Counted from the first letter of the stretch, positions 16,088-25,422 are shown. The stretch is 64,000 nucleotides of DNA from Spirosoma endophyticum (GCF_900112365.1 NZ_FOLQ01000003.1:558001-622000); one strand, 5' to 3'. The notes: a model not told the origin generated them from the letters alone. A program made the numbers and translations.

Positions 16088-17494
16088 ATGCTTCCCATCA
16101 TTCTATTATCGGTTTTTGGTATTGGGTTATTGTTTCTTGGCTTCATGAAGTCGAGGGCGGTGCTGTTACCAGCTGCGTTGTTTTTTTTGCTTGTAACGCT
16201 GGCGGTTAACTTCCTAGACTGGAATAAGAACTATCTGTACTTTAACGATATGATGCGGACTGATAACCTGTCAATGGTATTTACGGCCATTGTATTAGGT
16301 TCGGCGTTTCTGGTGATTGCCTTATCAGGAAGTTTTATGGAGAGTGAGGAAGCCCAACCGGCTGAATATTACGCTCTTATATTGTTCTCGTTGGTAGGTG
16401 CTGTAATGATGATCACCTTCGAGAACCTGATCATGTTGTTCGTTGGGGTTGAGATTCTGTCGGTGGCGATGTATGTACTGACTGGCAGCGACAAGCGCAA
16501 TCTGCGTTCGAACGAAGCCGCGCTGAAGTACTTCCTGATGGGTGCTTTTACTACGGGTATCATGCTGTTTGGTATGGCTTTGCTCTATGGTGCAACCGGC
16601 TCGTTTACCGTTGCTGGCATTGGAGCCTATGCCGCTAACCCGCAGGCAGGACTTTCCCTGTTGCTCTATGTCGGTTTTTTGATGCTATTAATTGGTCTGC
16701 TCTTTAAGGTATCGGCAGCTCCGTTCCATTTCTGGACACCTGATGTTTACGACGGCGCCCCAACGGTTTTTACAGCATTTATGTCTACAGTGGTCAAAAC
16801 GGCTGGTTTTGCTGCTTTATTCCGATTGCTGTACGTGTCGTTCGATGGGGTTTATTCGTTCTGGTGGACAATTCTTGCCATCATTACAGCCATTACGCTC
16901 GTGATCGGTAACATTACTGCTGCTTACCAGAACAGCTTCAAGCGGATGATGGCTTATTCCAGCATTTCGCATGCGGGCTATCTGCTAATCGGTTTGGCCG
17001 CACTAGGTGCACAAACCAAACAGGCTATTGTCTTCTATTCGTTAGCCTATTCCGTGGCTACAATCTCGGCTTTTGGAGTGCTCCTGTTAGTGGCTCAGCA
17101 ACGTAGCTCGCAGACATTATCCAGAGAAAGTACATCGGCCGAAAGCTTCGACTCATTCAATGGTCTGGCTCGGCAGAATCCAATGTTAGGTTTTGCCATG
17201 ACAGTGTCAATGCTATCGTTAGCTGGTATCCCGCTAACGGCCGGTTTCTGGGGTAAATTCTACATGTTTTCAACCGCGGTTGAGCGAGGCCAAATCTGGT
17301 TACTAGTTGTAGCAGTACTTATGTCGGCGGTTGGGATTTATTATTACTTCCGGGTTATCATTGCTATGTATTTCCGGAATGGCGCCACAGAACCAATCCG
17401 GGTAGCTCCTTTTTATCAATATATATTACTGATAGCGACTATTTTAACGTTGGGCTTAGGTATCGCTCCTGGGTTATTACAGGGCCTTTTCTGA
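16088..17494 (+). CDS. nuoN: NADH-quinone oxidoreductase subunit N
   Basis: Third antiporter-like complex I subunit, 468 residues. Typical segments are FVGVEILSVAMYVLTGS, RSNEAALKYFLMGAF, SAAPFHFWTPDVYDGAPT and SFKRMMAYSSISHAGYLL. It is the last gene of the nuoKLMN run. The remaining subunits A-J are not in this window. Confidence 0.96.
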   Translation: MLPIILLSVFGIGLLFLGFMKSRAVLLPAALFFLLVTLAVNFLDWNKNYLYFNDMMRTDNLSMVFTAIVLGSAFLVIALSGSFMESEEAQPAEYYALILFSLVGAVMMITFENLIMLFVGVEILSVAMYVLTGSDKRNLRSNEAALKYFLMGAFTTGIMLFGMALLYGATGSFTVAGIGAYAANPQAGLSLLLYVGFLMLLIGLLFKVSAAPFHFWTPDVYDGAPTVFTAFMSTVVKTAGFAALFRLLYVSFDGVYSFWWTILAIITAITLVIGNITAAYQNSFKRMMAYSSISHAGYLLIGLAALGAQTKQAIVFYSLAYSVATISAFGVLLLVAQQRSSQTLSRESTSAESFDSFNGLARQNPMLGFAMTVSMLSLAGIPLTAGFWGKFYMFSTAVERGQIWLLVVAVLMSAVGIYYYFRVIIAMYFRNGATEPIRVAPFYQYILLIATILTLGLGIAPGLLQGLF

Positions 17495-17632
17495 TAAATC
17501 AGTCACTTATATTTATACCGTACCCTAAGTTATCATCTATAGTGACATACACCTTTGCATCCTAGGTCGTACTTTTGAGATCTTAAATAACCAATTAATA
17601 AATAAACTTAGCGCTTCTTATCCGGTAAAAAA

Positions 17633-18127
17633 GTGAACGTGAGCAGTATCGAACAGCCTAAACAAAGAGACTTTAAGGACTTTTTCTCGTTCTTTCTAAC
17701 AGCCTTGCTGGGAGCGTCTATTAATTTTATTAGTCGAATCTTCTATCGGGAATTCTTTGATTTTGATACGAGTGTGCTATGCGGATACCTTACCGCCACT
17801 GTATTGACCTTCCTGCCAACTAAGAAATATGCTTTTGCGGCTGGTAAAACGGGTAATACAGGTCGTGAAGCGATCAAATTTCTTGGCATATCTCTAGTTG
17901 CCCTGGTTGTACAGGTATATGTAGCCCAATTTACACTAGAGTGGATTGCAACTCCTCTATTTCCTACACTCGGTAAAATCTATCGGGAAACGGGTTCCCA
18001 TGTGGTTGGTATGGGTTTTAGTTTCCTGGCCAATTATTTTGGCCATAAACTATTAACCTTCCGTAGTACGGGCTTTTACGATAAAATTCGTTCACGCTCA
18101 TCCAAGCAAGAAGAAGAACAGCTTTAA
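17633..18127 (+). CDS. GtrA-like membrane protein
   Basis: A 164-residue protein with four hydrophobic segments and the layout of the GtrA family, flippase-like proteins for polyprenyl-linked sugars. Segment 1 is FFLTALLGASINFISRIF. The central pair surrounds the FDTSVLCGYLTATVLTFLPTKK motif, where the basic residues after the second helix are typical. The C-terminus has GMGFSFLANYFGHKLLTF, the usual closing motif. The start is GTG at 17633; another GTG lies two codons on. It stands alone after the nuo genes, so its sugar partner is unknown. Confidence 0.8.
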   Translation: MNVSSIEQPKQRDFKDFFSFFLTALLGASINFISRIFYREFFDFDTSVLCGYLTATVLTFLPTKKYAFAAGKTGNTGREAIKFLGISLVALVVQVYVAQFTLEWIATPLFPTLGKIYRETGSHVVGMGFSFLANYFGHKLLTFRSTGFYDKIRSRSSKQEEEQL

Positions 18128-18217
18128 CAGCTCGTTGTTATCGTCCCTTTATTCACAATTCAAATAGTATTTTTTTGGTAAAGATCTGCGCCTGTAGCTC
18201 ATAGGTGAGGTAATAGA

Positions 18218-18246
18218 TTGTATTAATTGAAAAAAACCTATATTTG
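18218..18246 (+). promoter_or_regulatory. Promoter of the small lipoprotein gene
   Basis: TTG at 18218-18220, 18 bases, then TATATTTG at 18239-18246. This matches the Bacteroidota -33/-7 consensus and lies 32 bases before the ATG. Confidence 0.65.
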
Positions 18247-18278
18247 CCCTGAAACCTAAAATATCACTACAAAGGGTA

Positions 18279-18479
18279 ATGAAAAAAATATTCACTGTAC
18301 TGTTCGTTGGCAGCATGCTAACATTTGCTGCTTGCCAAAGCAAACCTAAGACGGAAGAATCTACGACCGATTCGACAGCCGTAATCACAACAGACACTGC
18401 CGTTATTGCCACCGATTCGTCAACTACCGTAATGACTGAATCTGATACGACAATGATTCCTGATAGTGCGAAAAAGTAA
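18279..18479 (+). CDS. Small Thr/Ser/Asp-rich lipoprotein
   Basis: A 66-residue predicted lipoprotein of unknown function. The signal MKKIFTVLFVGSMLTFAAC ends at a lipobox-like FAAC with Cys19. The mature 48 residues are low-complexity, rich in Thr, Ser, Asp and Val (for example TTDSTAVITTDTAVIATDS), with no fold I recognise. Such a chain would be an unstructured surface or periplasmic tether. It has its own promoter and terminator, so it is probably a real, independently expressed gene. Confidence 0.75.
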   Translation: MKKIFTVLFVGSMLTFAACQSKPKTEESTTDSTAVITTDTAVIATDSSTTVMTESDTTMIPDSAKK

Positions 18480-18502
18480 GTCTCGCTTATTTCAAATAGT
18501 CC

Positions 18503-18535
18503 AAAAGAGTCTTATCTTGTATGAGGCTCTTTTTT
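18503..18535 (+). terminator. Terminator after the small lipoprotein
   Basis: AAAAGAG (18503-18509) and CTCTTTT (18527-18533) around a 17-base loop with a continuing T-run. The first ATG of the SprT-like gene lies in this loop. Confidence 0.7.
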
Positions 18536-19201
18536 GTTTCGATTTTGACCAACGTTTTCACATCACATTGTCCACCTGCTTCGGTGGCCTATTGCCAACA
18601 GCTCTGGCAACACTATCAATTCAAATTTCTGGTTGCTAAACCACGCCGAACGCGCTTGGGCGATTTTCGGGTGTTGCCGCATAATCAGACGCAGATAACC
18701 GTGAATGCGAATTTGAATCCTTACGCATTCCTGATTACGTATGTCCATGAAGTAGCTCATGCTGCTGTTAATCGGCAGTATATAACACAACGGCAAGTGA
18801 CCCTGCGTGGCGTTCGTTTACGCAGACCGTTACCACATGGAAGAGAATGGCAAACGGCTTTTCAGAGACTCATGCAGCCTCTTCTGAACGAAGCCGTTTT
18901 TCCAATGACTATTTTACAACCTCTCCGGCAATACTTGACAAAACCGGCTGCTACAACCTCTGCAAGTCCTGCGTTAATGCTGGCTTTACGGCAATTGGAT
19001 ACCAGTCCGGTAGCATCTGTGGGCGAAAGTCAGGTATTGCTACGTGATGTGCCTGAAGGAGAGATTTTCCAATTGGCAAAAAAGACCTATAAACGAGGTA
19101 CGTTACGCCGTACTCGAGTCGTTTGTAAAGAACTATCGTCGGGGAAATCGTACGCAATTCTGGCTCATGCCTTAGTGTCAACAATAATAAATGATGAATG
19201 A
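18521..19201 (+). CDS. SprT-like zinc metalloprotease domain protein
   Basis: Up to 226 residues with a SprT-like core. The zinc-binding HExxH helix is TYVHEVAHAAVN near residue 80, preceded by LGDFRVLPHNQTQITVNANLN as in Bacteroidota homologues. Residues around 200 carry YKRGTLRRTRVVCKELSSGK, a short beta region. The first ATG sits inside the preceding terminator, so translation may instead begin at TTG 18545. Homologues that I recall start a few residues before the PPASV motif, which fits the later start. Cellular role is unproved; relatives are DNA-protein crosslink proteases. The 3' end overlaps the open frame of porU by 11 bases. Confidence 0.78.
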   Translation: MRLFFVSILTNVFTSHCPPASVAYCQQLWQHYQFKFLVAKPRRTRLGDFRVLPHNQTQITVNANLNPYAFLITYVHEVAHAAVNRQYITQRQVTLRGVRLRRPLPHGREWQTAFQRLMQPLLNEAVFPMTILQPLRQYLTKPAATTSASPALMLALRQLDTSPVASVGESQVLLRDVPEGEIFQLAKKTYKRGTLRRTRVVCKELSSGKSYAILAHALVSTIINDE

Positions 19202-19302
19202 TAAATGCAGAACAAAAAATGATTTATCAGTGAATGAGAAGAGAGTAAGGAGGAATAGGCTGTTCTACTTACTTATCATTCATCATTTATCATTCATCAT
19301 TT
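19189..19302. repeat. ATGATRA heptad inverted repeat across the porU start
   Basis: AAATGATGAATGATAAATG (19189-19207) and its exact complement (19284-19302) are a 19-base inverted repeat. Arms are made of the 7-base words ATGATGA and ATGATAA. The right arm contains a second partial copy at a 14-base period. The left arm includes the first two possible ATG codons of porU, and the right arm encodes the core of its signal peptide. Confidence 0.8.
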
Positions 19303-22300
19303 TTCCATCAACGGCGCAGTCGGTTTTACGAACAGGAGACTGGGTGAAAATCGGCGTTACGGCATCTGGTGCTTACCGACTTACCCCAGCACAATTGGCA
19401 CAGGTCAATCCCGCTTTTGCCACCGCCGATCCACGACGATTTCGACTGTATGGTAACGGAGGAACTACCCTGCCTCAACCCAACGCTACGCCTAGATTGG
19501 CTGACCTGACCGAAAATGCGATTCAAGTGGTGGGTGAAGCAGATGGCCGATTTGATACTGGGGATGCCATTCTGTTTTTTGGACAAAGTCCGCACACTAT
19601 TCGCTATGATTCAACAGCCCGAAGTTTCATCCACCAAACAAATCCGTATGCTGACACGACTTTTTATTTTTTGACAATAGGTACGTCGTCAGGGCTTCGC
19701 ATGGCTGATCGTCCGGCGGGCACCTTGCTGGCTACACCAACTGTCACTACGTTCGATGACTACCAGGTTCATGAACAGGATTTAGTGAAAATACCGACGG
19801 TACATTCCGGTCGGGAATGGTTAGGCGAATACCTAACCACTGATACGACTAAAGTGATTCCATTTGACGTGCCAGGCGTCATAGATACGGTGCCTGCCCG
19901 GTTAATTGCTTCGGTAGTCGCCGGGTCCCCTATTCCCACTCGGTTTCGATTTCAGCTTAATGGCCAGTTAGTAGGGACAATGGCTATGCCAACTATTACG
20001 GGTGGGAAACCGGGTGAGTATGATTATCAGGGTATAGCGCGGACTGATACGTTTATAACTAGCCTTACAACAACGGATAGTCCAATTCGGCTCGCTATTA
20101 CCTACCAGAAAAATGGGCTATACGCTGCACAGGGTTACCTTAATTTTTTGACTCTCCAGCTACGGCGTGAACTTCGGCAGTATGATAAACCGACCTGGGT
20201 GCGTCGATTGGCGGCTGGTCAATACGCTGTTCGGCAGGCGGCCGCTAGTTTACGAGTCTGGAATGTAACTAATCCGCTTATTCCCCGCATTCAGGGATAT
20301 ACGCTTTCGACCGTGCAGGAAGCAGGCTGGACGGCCACGCAAGCGGGTGATTATTTCTTGTTTACGGAGGGTCAATACGTATCGCCAGTGTCGATAGTGC
20401 CAGTTGCGAATCAGGATTTACACAGCCAGGCCGTTCCAGATTTATTGATTGTAACGCCCGCTGCCTGGCGAGATCAGGCGGAACGGCTCGCTACGTATCG
20501 TCGTGACCATGATCAGCTATCGGTGCTGGTTGTTACGACGCAGCAAGTATATAATGAGTTTGGCTCAGGACAGGCTGACCCTACAGCCATTCGGGATATG
20601 GCTCGGTATTTTTACCTGAAGCAACCGACTAAATTGCGTTATCTCCTGCTTTTCGGCGATGCAACTTACGACTACCGGAATATTTCTAATCTGATCAGTC
20701 CTGCACAACTGGCCAATATGGTGCCAGTTTATGAAAGCCGCGAGTCATTGCACCCCGTATTGAGTTACTCGTCCGACGATTATTTTGGATTCATGGATAC
20801 CAATGAAGGTGAATGGCCGGAGCGTGGAAATAGCAATGATGGAGATGTTCCTATGGATATCGGAATAGGTCGTTTGCCAGTAAAATCGCCTGACGAAGCG
20901 CAGACCGTAGTGGATAAACTAATCCGATATGGCTCTGACCAGACACTGACTGGCGACTGGCAAACCAAGGTTATGCTCGTTGCGGATGATGGTGATTACA
21001 ATACGCATCAGCAGGATGCGGATGAACTGGCCCAACGTATCGAAAAGATAGCGTCTGCCTACCGACCCGAGCGCGTGTTTCTGGACGACTATCCCAAGGA
21101 AAATACTAACGATGGACAGAAAGTCCCTATGGTCAATCAGTTGATCAACCAGGCTTTTTCGGATGGGCGACTGATTATAAACTACAGTGGCCATGGCGGT
21201 GAACTCACTTTGGCCGAGGAGCAGATTGTGACCCTCCAGGATATCCTTTCCTGGAAAAACCGACGATTACCCCTGTTCGTAACGGCTACCTGCCAGTTTG
21301 GGCGGTACGATGACCCAACCGCTAATTCTGGTGCCGAACTGACTTTATTAAGCCGGACAGGTGGGGCAGTTGCGCTACTGACAACCACCCGCCCCGTATA
21401 TTCCAATACCAATCTGTTGCTCAACGAAGCCTTTTACAACGCTGTCTTTGCGCCCATCAATGGCCAGATGCCCCGTTTAGGTGACGTAATGCGCCTGACG
21501 AAAAACAAAAGTCTGTCGGGGCCTATCAATCGAAACTTTGCCCTACTGGGTGATCCATCCCTGCGTTTGGCTTACCCACAAGCGCAGGCAACGCTTACTC
21601 AGGTGAACGGAAAAAATGTAGCTGTCAATCGAGTTGATACGTTACGGGCCTTACAGACGGTTGAACTCGCCGGCGAAATCCGGCAACAAAATCAACGGCT
21701 AACGAACTTTACAGGAACACTTCGGCTCACTTTATATGACAAAGCAGTAACGCATACAACGCTTGGCTCTAAAGCTGATACACCCAAAATGACGTACCAG
21801 GAATTTAGTAATCCTATTTTTTCGGGTCAGGTGCCGGTCCGCCAAGGACAATTCAGCGTACGTTTTACCATGCCGAAAGATATCGACTATACAGTTGGGC
21901 CTGGCAAATTGTATCTGTATGCCGTGCAACAGGATAGTTTACTGACTGCATTGGGCAGCAACGATAGTTTGCAAATAGGAGGAAGCATTGTAGCCGATAG
22001 TATTGATACACAACCACCTGTGATGGCGCTCTCGATTGTTGGTGGCATAAAAGAAGGCGAAACCGTACACATACCTGGGCCAGACGTTACCTTGCAGATA
22101 GACCTGAGTGATAACCGGGGCGTCAACATTGCTCAATCGGGATTAGGTCATGAATTGACAGCCCAACTTGGTGATCAGGCGAAAGTTATAGTAAATGACT
22201 ACTACGTTGCCACTAGTGTCGATGGACGAAAGGGGGTAGTTCAATATAATTTTCGCGACGTAGCACCGGGAACCTACACGATTCGAGCCAAAGCTTGGGA

Positions 22301-22670
22301 CATCAACAATAATTCCACAGAGGGTGCGTTGACCATAGTAGTTTCTGAACGGCCAGGATTAGCATTGAGGGTACTGCGGGTAAGTCCCAATCCGGTAACT
22401 ACCCAGTCGGTAGTGACGGCTGAACTCAACCGCTCGGGTGAACCTCTCGATTGGACATTGGGTGTCTACGACCTCAATAGCCGGTTGCTAAATCAGCAAA
22501 GGGGACAGTGTACGGACTGCGATGCTACGTTGGATGTTGGGCATTGGAATGGTCTTACCGATACCGGTCAATTGGTTTCTAATGGGTTGTATATCGTTCG
22601 GCTTGAAATCCGATCGGCAACAGATGGAACAGTAGCCATTAGCACGGGACGATTGGTATTAACAAAATGA
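19191..22670 (+). CDS. porU: Type IX secretion system sortase PorU
   Basis: Gingipain-family (C25) cysteine protease that cuts the C-terminal signal of T9SS cargo and attaches the cargo at the cell surface; 1159 residues in the longest frame. Catalytic histidine lies in NYSGHGGELTLAEEQ and cysteine in FVTATCQFGRYDDPTA. The C-terminus has the T9SS-type beta fold with VLRVSPNPVTTQSVV and WNGLTDTGQLVSNGLYIVRL. The N-terminal basic stretch followed by LFYLLIIHHLSFIIF is a signal peptide. Starts at ATG 19191, ATG 19194 or GTG 19230 are possible; the GTG would give the shortest n-region. PorV follows 118 bases downstream, the expected partner. Confidence 0.93.
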   Translation: MMNDKCRTKNDLSVNEKRVRRNRLFYLLIIHHLSFIIFPSTAQSVLRTGDWVKIGVTASGAYRLTPAQLAQVNPAFATADPRRFRLYGNGGTTLPQPNATPRLADLTENAIQVVGEADGRFDTGDAILFFGQSPHTIRYDSTARSFIHQTNPYADTTFYFLTIGTSSGLRMADRPAGTLLATPTVTTFDDYQVHEQDLVKIPTVHSGREWLGEYLTTDTTKVIPFDVPGVIDTVPARLIASVVAGSPIPTRFRFQLNGQLVGTMAMPTITGGKPGEYDYQGIARTDTFITSLTTTDSPIRLAITYQKNGLYAAQGYLNFLTLQLRRELRQYDKPTWVRRLAAGQYAVRQAAASLRVWNVTNPLIPRIQGYTLSTVQEAGWTATQAGDYFLFTEGQYVSPVSIVPVANQDLHSQAVPDLLIVTPAAWRDQAERLATYRRDHDQLSVLVVTTQQVYNEFGSGQADPTAIRDMARYFYLKQPTKLRYLLLFGDATYDYRNISNLISPAQLANMVPVYESRESLHPVLSYSSDDYFGFMDTNEGEWPERGNSNDGDVPMDIGIGRLPVKSPDEAQTVVDKLIRYGSDQTLTGDWQTKVMLVADDGDYNTHQQDADELAQRIEKIASAYRPERVFLDDYPKENTNDGQKVPMVNQLINQAFSDGRLIINYSGHGGELTLAEEQIVTLQDILSWKNRRLPLFVTATCQFGRYDDPTANSGAELTLLSRTGGAVALLTTTRPVYSNTNLLLNEAFYNAVFAPINGQMPRLGDVMRLTKNKSLSGPINRNFALLGDPSLRLAYPQAQATLTQVNGKNVAVNRVDTLRALQTVELAGEIRQQNQRLTNFTGTLRLTLYDKAVTHTTLGSKADTPKMTYQEFSNPIFSGQVPVRQGQFSVRFTMPKDIDYTVGPGKLYLYAVQQDSLLTALGSNDSLQIGGSIVADSIDTQPPVMALSIVGGIKEGETVHIPGPDVTLQIDLSDNRGVNIAQSGLGHELTAQLGDQAKVIVNDYYVATSVDGRKGVVQYNFRDVAPGTYTIRAKAWDINNNSTEGALTIVVSERPGLALRVLRVSPNPVTTQSVVTAELNRSGEPLDWTLGVYDLNSRLLNQQRGQCTDCDATLDVGHWNGLTDTGQLVSNGLYIVRLEIRSATDGTVAISTGRLVLTK

Positions 22671-22788
22671 TTTACTGAGATATAACGTCTCTCTTTTTCT
22701 TATCCAACGTTTCATTGTAATTTTGACCGCACAGAACTGCTTATAAAATACATCTCACCAGTTACTGTCGTTGACTAACATTCTTTGT

Positions 22789-23985
22789 ATGAAGCGAAAC
22801 TTTGCTCGTATTCTCCTTGGCGTTTGTAGTTTTTCCCCGTTCGTCATTTTTGCTCAAACCACCGTTCCAGTCGTCCCCACACTTAGCGGCCAATTAAATA
22901 TTCCGACCTCAGCGGTTCCGTTTCTTAACTTTACTCCCGATGCACGCTCTGGTGCGCTTGGGGAGGCTGGCGTTGCTCTTGGCGATGCCGATGCAAACGC
23001 GGTTTACTGGAATCCCTCAAAACTAGTCTTTGCCAAACAGTCATCTGGTGCGTCAGTTTCCTATACGCCCTGGCTTCGTAACCTGATTGGCGACATGTAT
23101 TATACGTACCTGAGCGGCTACGGTAAAGTTGGTAAAAACTCTGTCATATCGGGCTCATTGATGTATTTCGATCTGGGAACGGTCGATTTCACGACAGCAA
23201 CTGGTGTGGCGGCTGGTACGTTCAATTCTCGGGAATATGCTTTAACCGCTTCGTTTGCGCAACGGCTTTCGCAAAACTTTTCGATGGCGGTTGACATTAA
23301 ATACCTTAATTCCAATCTGGCGGCTGGCAGCAGTACGCCGGGTTTGAAGCCAGGAGCCACGGCCGCAGCTGATATTAGCGCCTTCTACCAAAATGAATCG
23401 CGTGACCGTTCTACAGGCCAGGGTATTGGCTGGGCCTTCGGGGGTATGATCTCCAATCTTGGTGGTCAAATCAACTACGGTGGTACTCAAAATTCATATA
23501 TTCCAACCAATCTTCGTTTAGGGACCGCTCTGACGCTTTATGCCGATCAGTACAATAAATTCAATTTTGTGCTTGACTTTAACAAGCTGATGGTACCTAC
23601 GCCGAACTACGTTAATGGCGTAAACCTGAATGCGGGTAAAAACTATTTCGGTGCCGTATTCGGTTCTTTTGCTGATGCACCGGGTGGCTTTAGTGAAGAG
23701 TTGAAAGAAGTCACCATCTCAACAGGGGTTGAATATTGGTATAACGACCAGTTTGCAGCCCGCGTTGGTTATTTCAATGAGTCAGCCCAGAAAGGTGGTC
23801 GCAAATACTTCACGACTGGTATTGGTCTACGTCTGCAACAGCGGTTTGGCGTTGATTTCTCATACCTGATTCCTATTAAACAAGGAAATCCTCTGGCAGA
23901 TACCTTCCGAATCTCGCTGCTATTCAACTTTAGCAAAGGAAACCGAATCGGTGATGATGAAGAGACGACAGATGATTCAAAATAA
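22789..23985 (+). CDS. porV: Type IX secretion outer-membrane protein PorV
   Basis: FadL-like outer-membrane barrel that delivers T9SS cargo to PorU, 398 residues. The signal is MKRNFARILLGVCSFSPFVIFA. The mature start carries the diagnostic NIPTSAVPFLNFTPDARSGALGEAGVA and NAVYWNPSKLVF. The C-terminus LADTFRISLLFNF is a typical strand end, followed by a short acidic tail. The frame is open six codons further upstream from a TTG, but the ATG at 22789 gives the proper signal peptide. It directly follows porU. Confidence 0.95.
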   Translation: MKRNFARILLGVCSFSPFVIFAQTTVPVVPTLSGQLNIPTSAVPFLNFTPDARSGALGEAGVALGDADANAVYWNPSKLVFAKQSSGASVSYTPWLRNLIGDMYYTYLSGYGKVGKNSVISGSLMYFDLGTVDFTTATGVAAGTFNSREYALTASFAQRLSQNFSMAVDIKYLNSNLAAGSSTPGLKPGATAAADISAFYQNESRDRSTGQGIGWAFGGMISNLGGQINYGGTQNSYIPTNLRLGTALTLYADQYNKFNFVLDFNKLMVPTPNYVNGVNLNAGKNYFGAVFGSFADAPGGFSEELKEVTISTGVEYWYNDQFAARVGYFNESAQKGGRKYFTTGIGLRLQQRFGVDFSYLIPIKQGNPLADTFRISLLFNFSKGNRIGDDEETTDDSK

Positions 23986-23987
23986 GT

Positions 23988-24073
23988 AAAGAGTGAACGT
24001 GCGAAAGAGTGAAAGAACGAAAAAAGCTTGTGTTAGCTAACCGTTCTTTCACTCTTTCGCACGTTCACTCTTT
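23988..24073. repeat. Perfect 32-base inverted repeat between porV and the M16-like gene
   Basis: Arms 23988-24019 and 24042-24073 are exact complements over 32 bases with a 22-base loop. Each arm is itself two 16-base units sharing AAAGAGTGAA, differing in the last six (CGTGCG, AGAACG). It starts two bases after the porV stop and ends 17 bases before the next ATG. There is no T-run, so it is not a simple terminator. Confidence 0.9.
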
Positions 24074-24090
24074 ATTAATGGATACACTAA

Positions 24091-25371
24091 ATGATACTCG
24101 ATAGAACCCAGTCTCCTGCTTTTCAAGCTATTCAGGAAGTTCGGCTTCCTGCTGTACAAACTCATCGCTTAGACAATGCCATACCTTTACATCTGATTGC
24201 CGTTGCGCAACAACCCGTTCTTCGTTTAGAGTGTGTATTTGATGCCGGAACCTGGTACGAACAAGTGCCTGGTACGTCGTTCTTCGCCATGAAAATGCTG
24301 TCGGAGGGGACACCTTCCCGCTCGTCGGCGCAAATCAGTGAATACATTGATCGATACGGTGCCTTTCTGGAATTGAACAGTGGTCCCGATCGAGCCAGTA
24401 TTGTTGTTTACTGCCTGACGAAGTTTCTGCCTAATGTGCTGCCAATTCTCCGGGAGATGCTCACCGAGCCGACTTTTCCACAGAAAGAGCTGGACGATCT
24501 ACGAAATATTACCCTCCAGAACCTGCGCGTTAATTACGAGAAAAATGCCTACCTCGCTGGTGTCCTGTTTCGGGCAAAGTTGTTTGGTGCTGAACATCCA
24601 TATGGTCGCAGCCAGCGCCCTGACGTAGTGGAGCAACTTACGCGCGAAGGCGTCGTCAGCTTTTATGAGCGGGCTATCCGAAACCGTCCGTTTCAGATAA
24701 TTCTGGCTGGAGACGCTACTGAAAACGAGGTACTTCTCATTAATCGCGAATTAGGCCAGCTATCTATTCGGACAGATTCTTTAGCATCATTTGCCGATAA
24801 TACATTGGCTGATAGCGATTTGCCCGTGCTGGCTGAAAAACCTGATAGTGTCCAATCATCCATCCGATTAGGTCGGCGTCTTTTTAATCGGGCGCATCCC
24901 GATTATTTCAGAATGCTGGTGACCAATGAGATATTAGGGGGCTATTTTGGCTCCCGCTTGATGAAAAATATCCGGGAGGAAAAAGGATTCACCTATGGTA
25001 TTTCATCGAATATGCCCTCATATCGCCGGGATGGGTATTTCCTGATCGGTACCGACGTCAATAAGGAAAATACCCAGCAAACGTTAGACGAAATTCGTAA
25101 GGAAATTCGAATCCTACAGACTGAACTGGTTCCTGACGAAGAGTTGGAGGTTGTAAAAAATTATATGGCTGGTGAATTTGTTGGTTCACTTAACACGCCA
25201 TTCGAGATTGCCGATCGGTATAAAGTGATTCTGCTGGATAGCATGTCCGCTGATTTTTTGACTACGTACATTCAAAAGATACGTGCTGTTACGCCAACTG
25301 AAATCCTGGAAATGGCTGCCCACTATTTAGCCAGTGACTACTTACGTGAAGTTGTTGTGGGTGGTAAATAA
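24091..25371 (+). CDS. M16-family peptidase-like protein without zinc site
   Basis: Insulinase/mitochondrial-processing-peptidase fold, 426 residues. It aligns in layout with M16B chains: GTWYEQVPGTSFFAMKMLSEGT at residues 50-70, a central AEHPYGRS..., and the C-terminal RLMKNIREEKGFTYGISS that contacts the active chain. At the site where active members have HxxEH the sequence is FFAMK, so the two zinc histidines and the glutamate are missing. By analogy it is the inactive partner of a two-chain M16 peptidase. The active chain is not adjacent. Position after PorV suggests co-transcription, but a long hairpin lies between. Confidence 0.85.
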   Translation: MILDRTQSPAFQAIQEVRLPAVQTHRLDNAIPLHLIAVAQQPVLRLECVFDAGTWYEQVPGTSFFAMKMLSEGTPSRSSAQISEYIDRYGAFLELNSGPDRASIVVYCLTKFLPNVLPILREMLTEPTFPQKELDDLRNITLQNLRVNYEKNAYLAGVLFRAKLFGAEHPYGRSQRPDVVEQLTREGVVSFYERAIRNRPFQIILAGDATENEVLLINRELGQLSIRTDSLASFADNTLADSDLPVLAEKPDSVQSSIRLGRRLFNRAHPDYFRMLVTNEILGGYFGSRLMKNIREEKGFTYGISSNMPSYRRDGYFLIGTDVNKENTQQTLDEIRKEIRILQTELVPDEELEVVKNYMAGEFVGSLNTPFEIADRYKVILLDSMSADFLTTYIQKIRAVTPTEILEMAAHYLASDYLREVVVGGK

Positions 25372-25422
25372 GGATATTAGGGAATACGGTAGGTAACCAA
25401 GTTATTTTATAGGATATAAAGA

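Noticed and set aside
19189..24073. Inverted repeats as insertion-sequence ends
   Set aside because: No transposase is present, there are no target duplications, and the words differ between sites.
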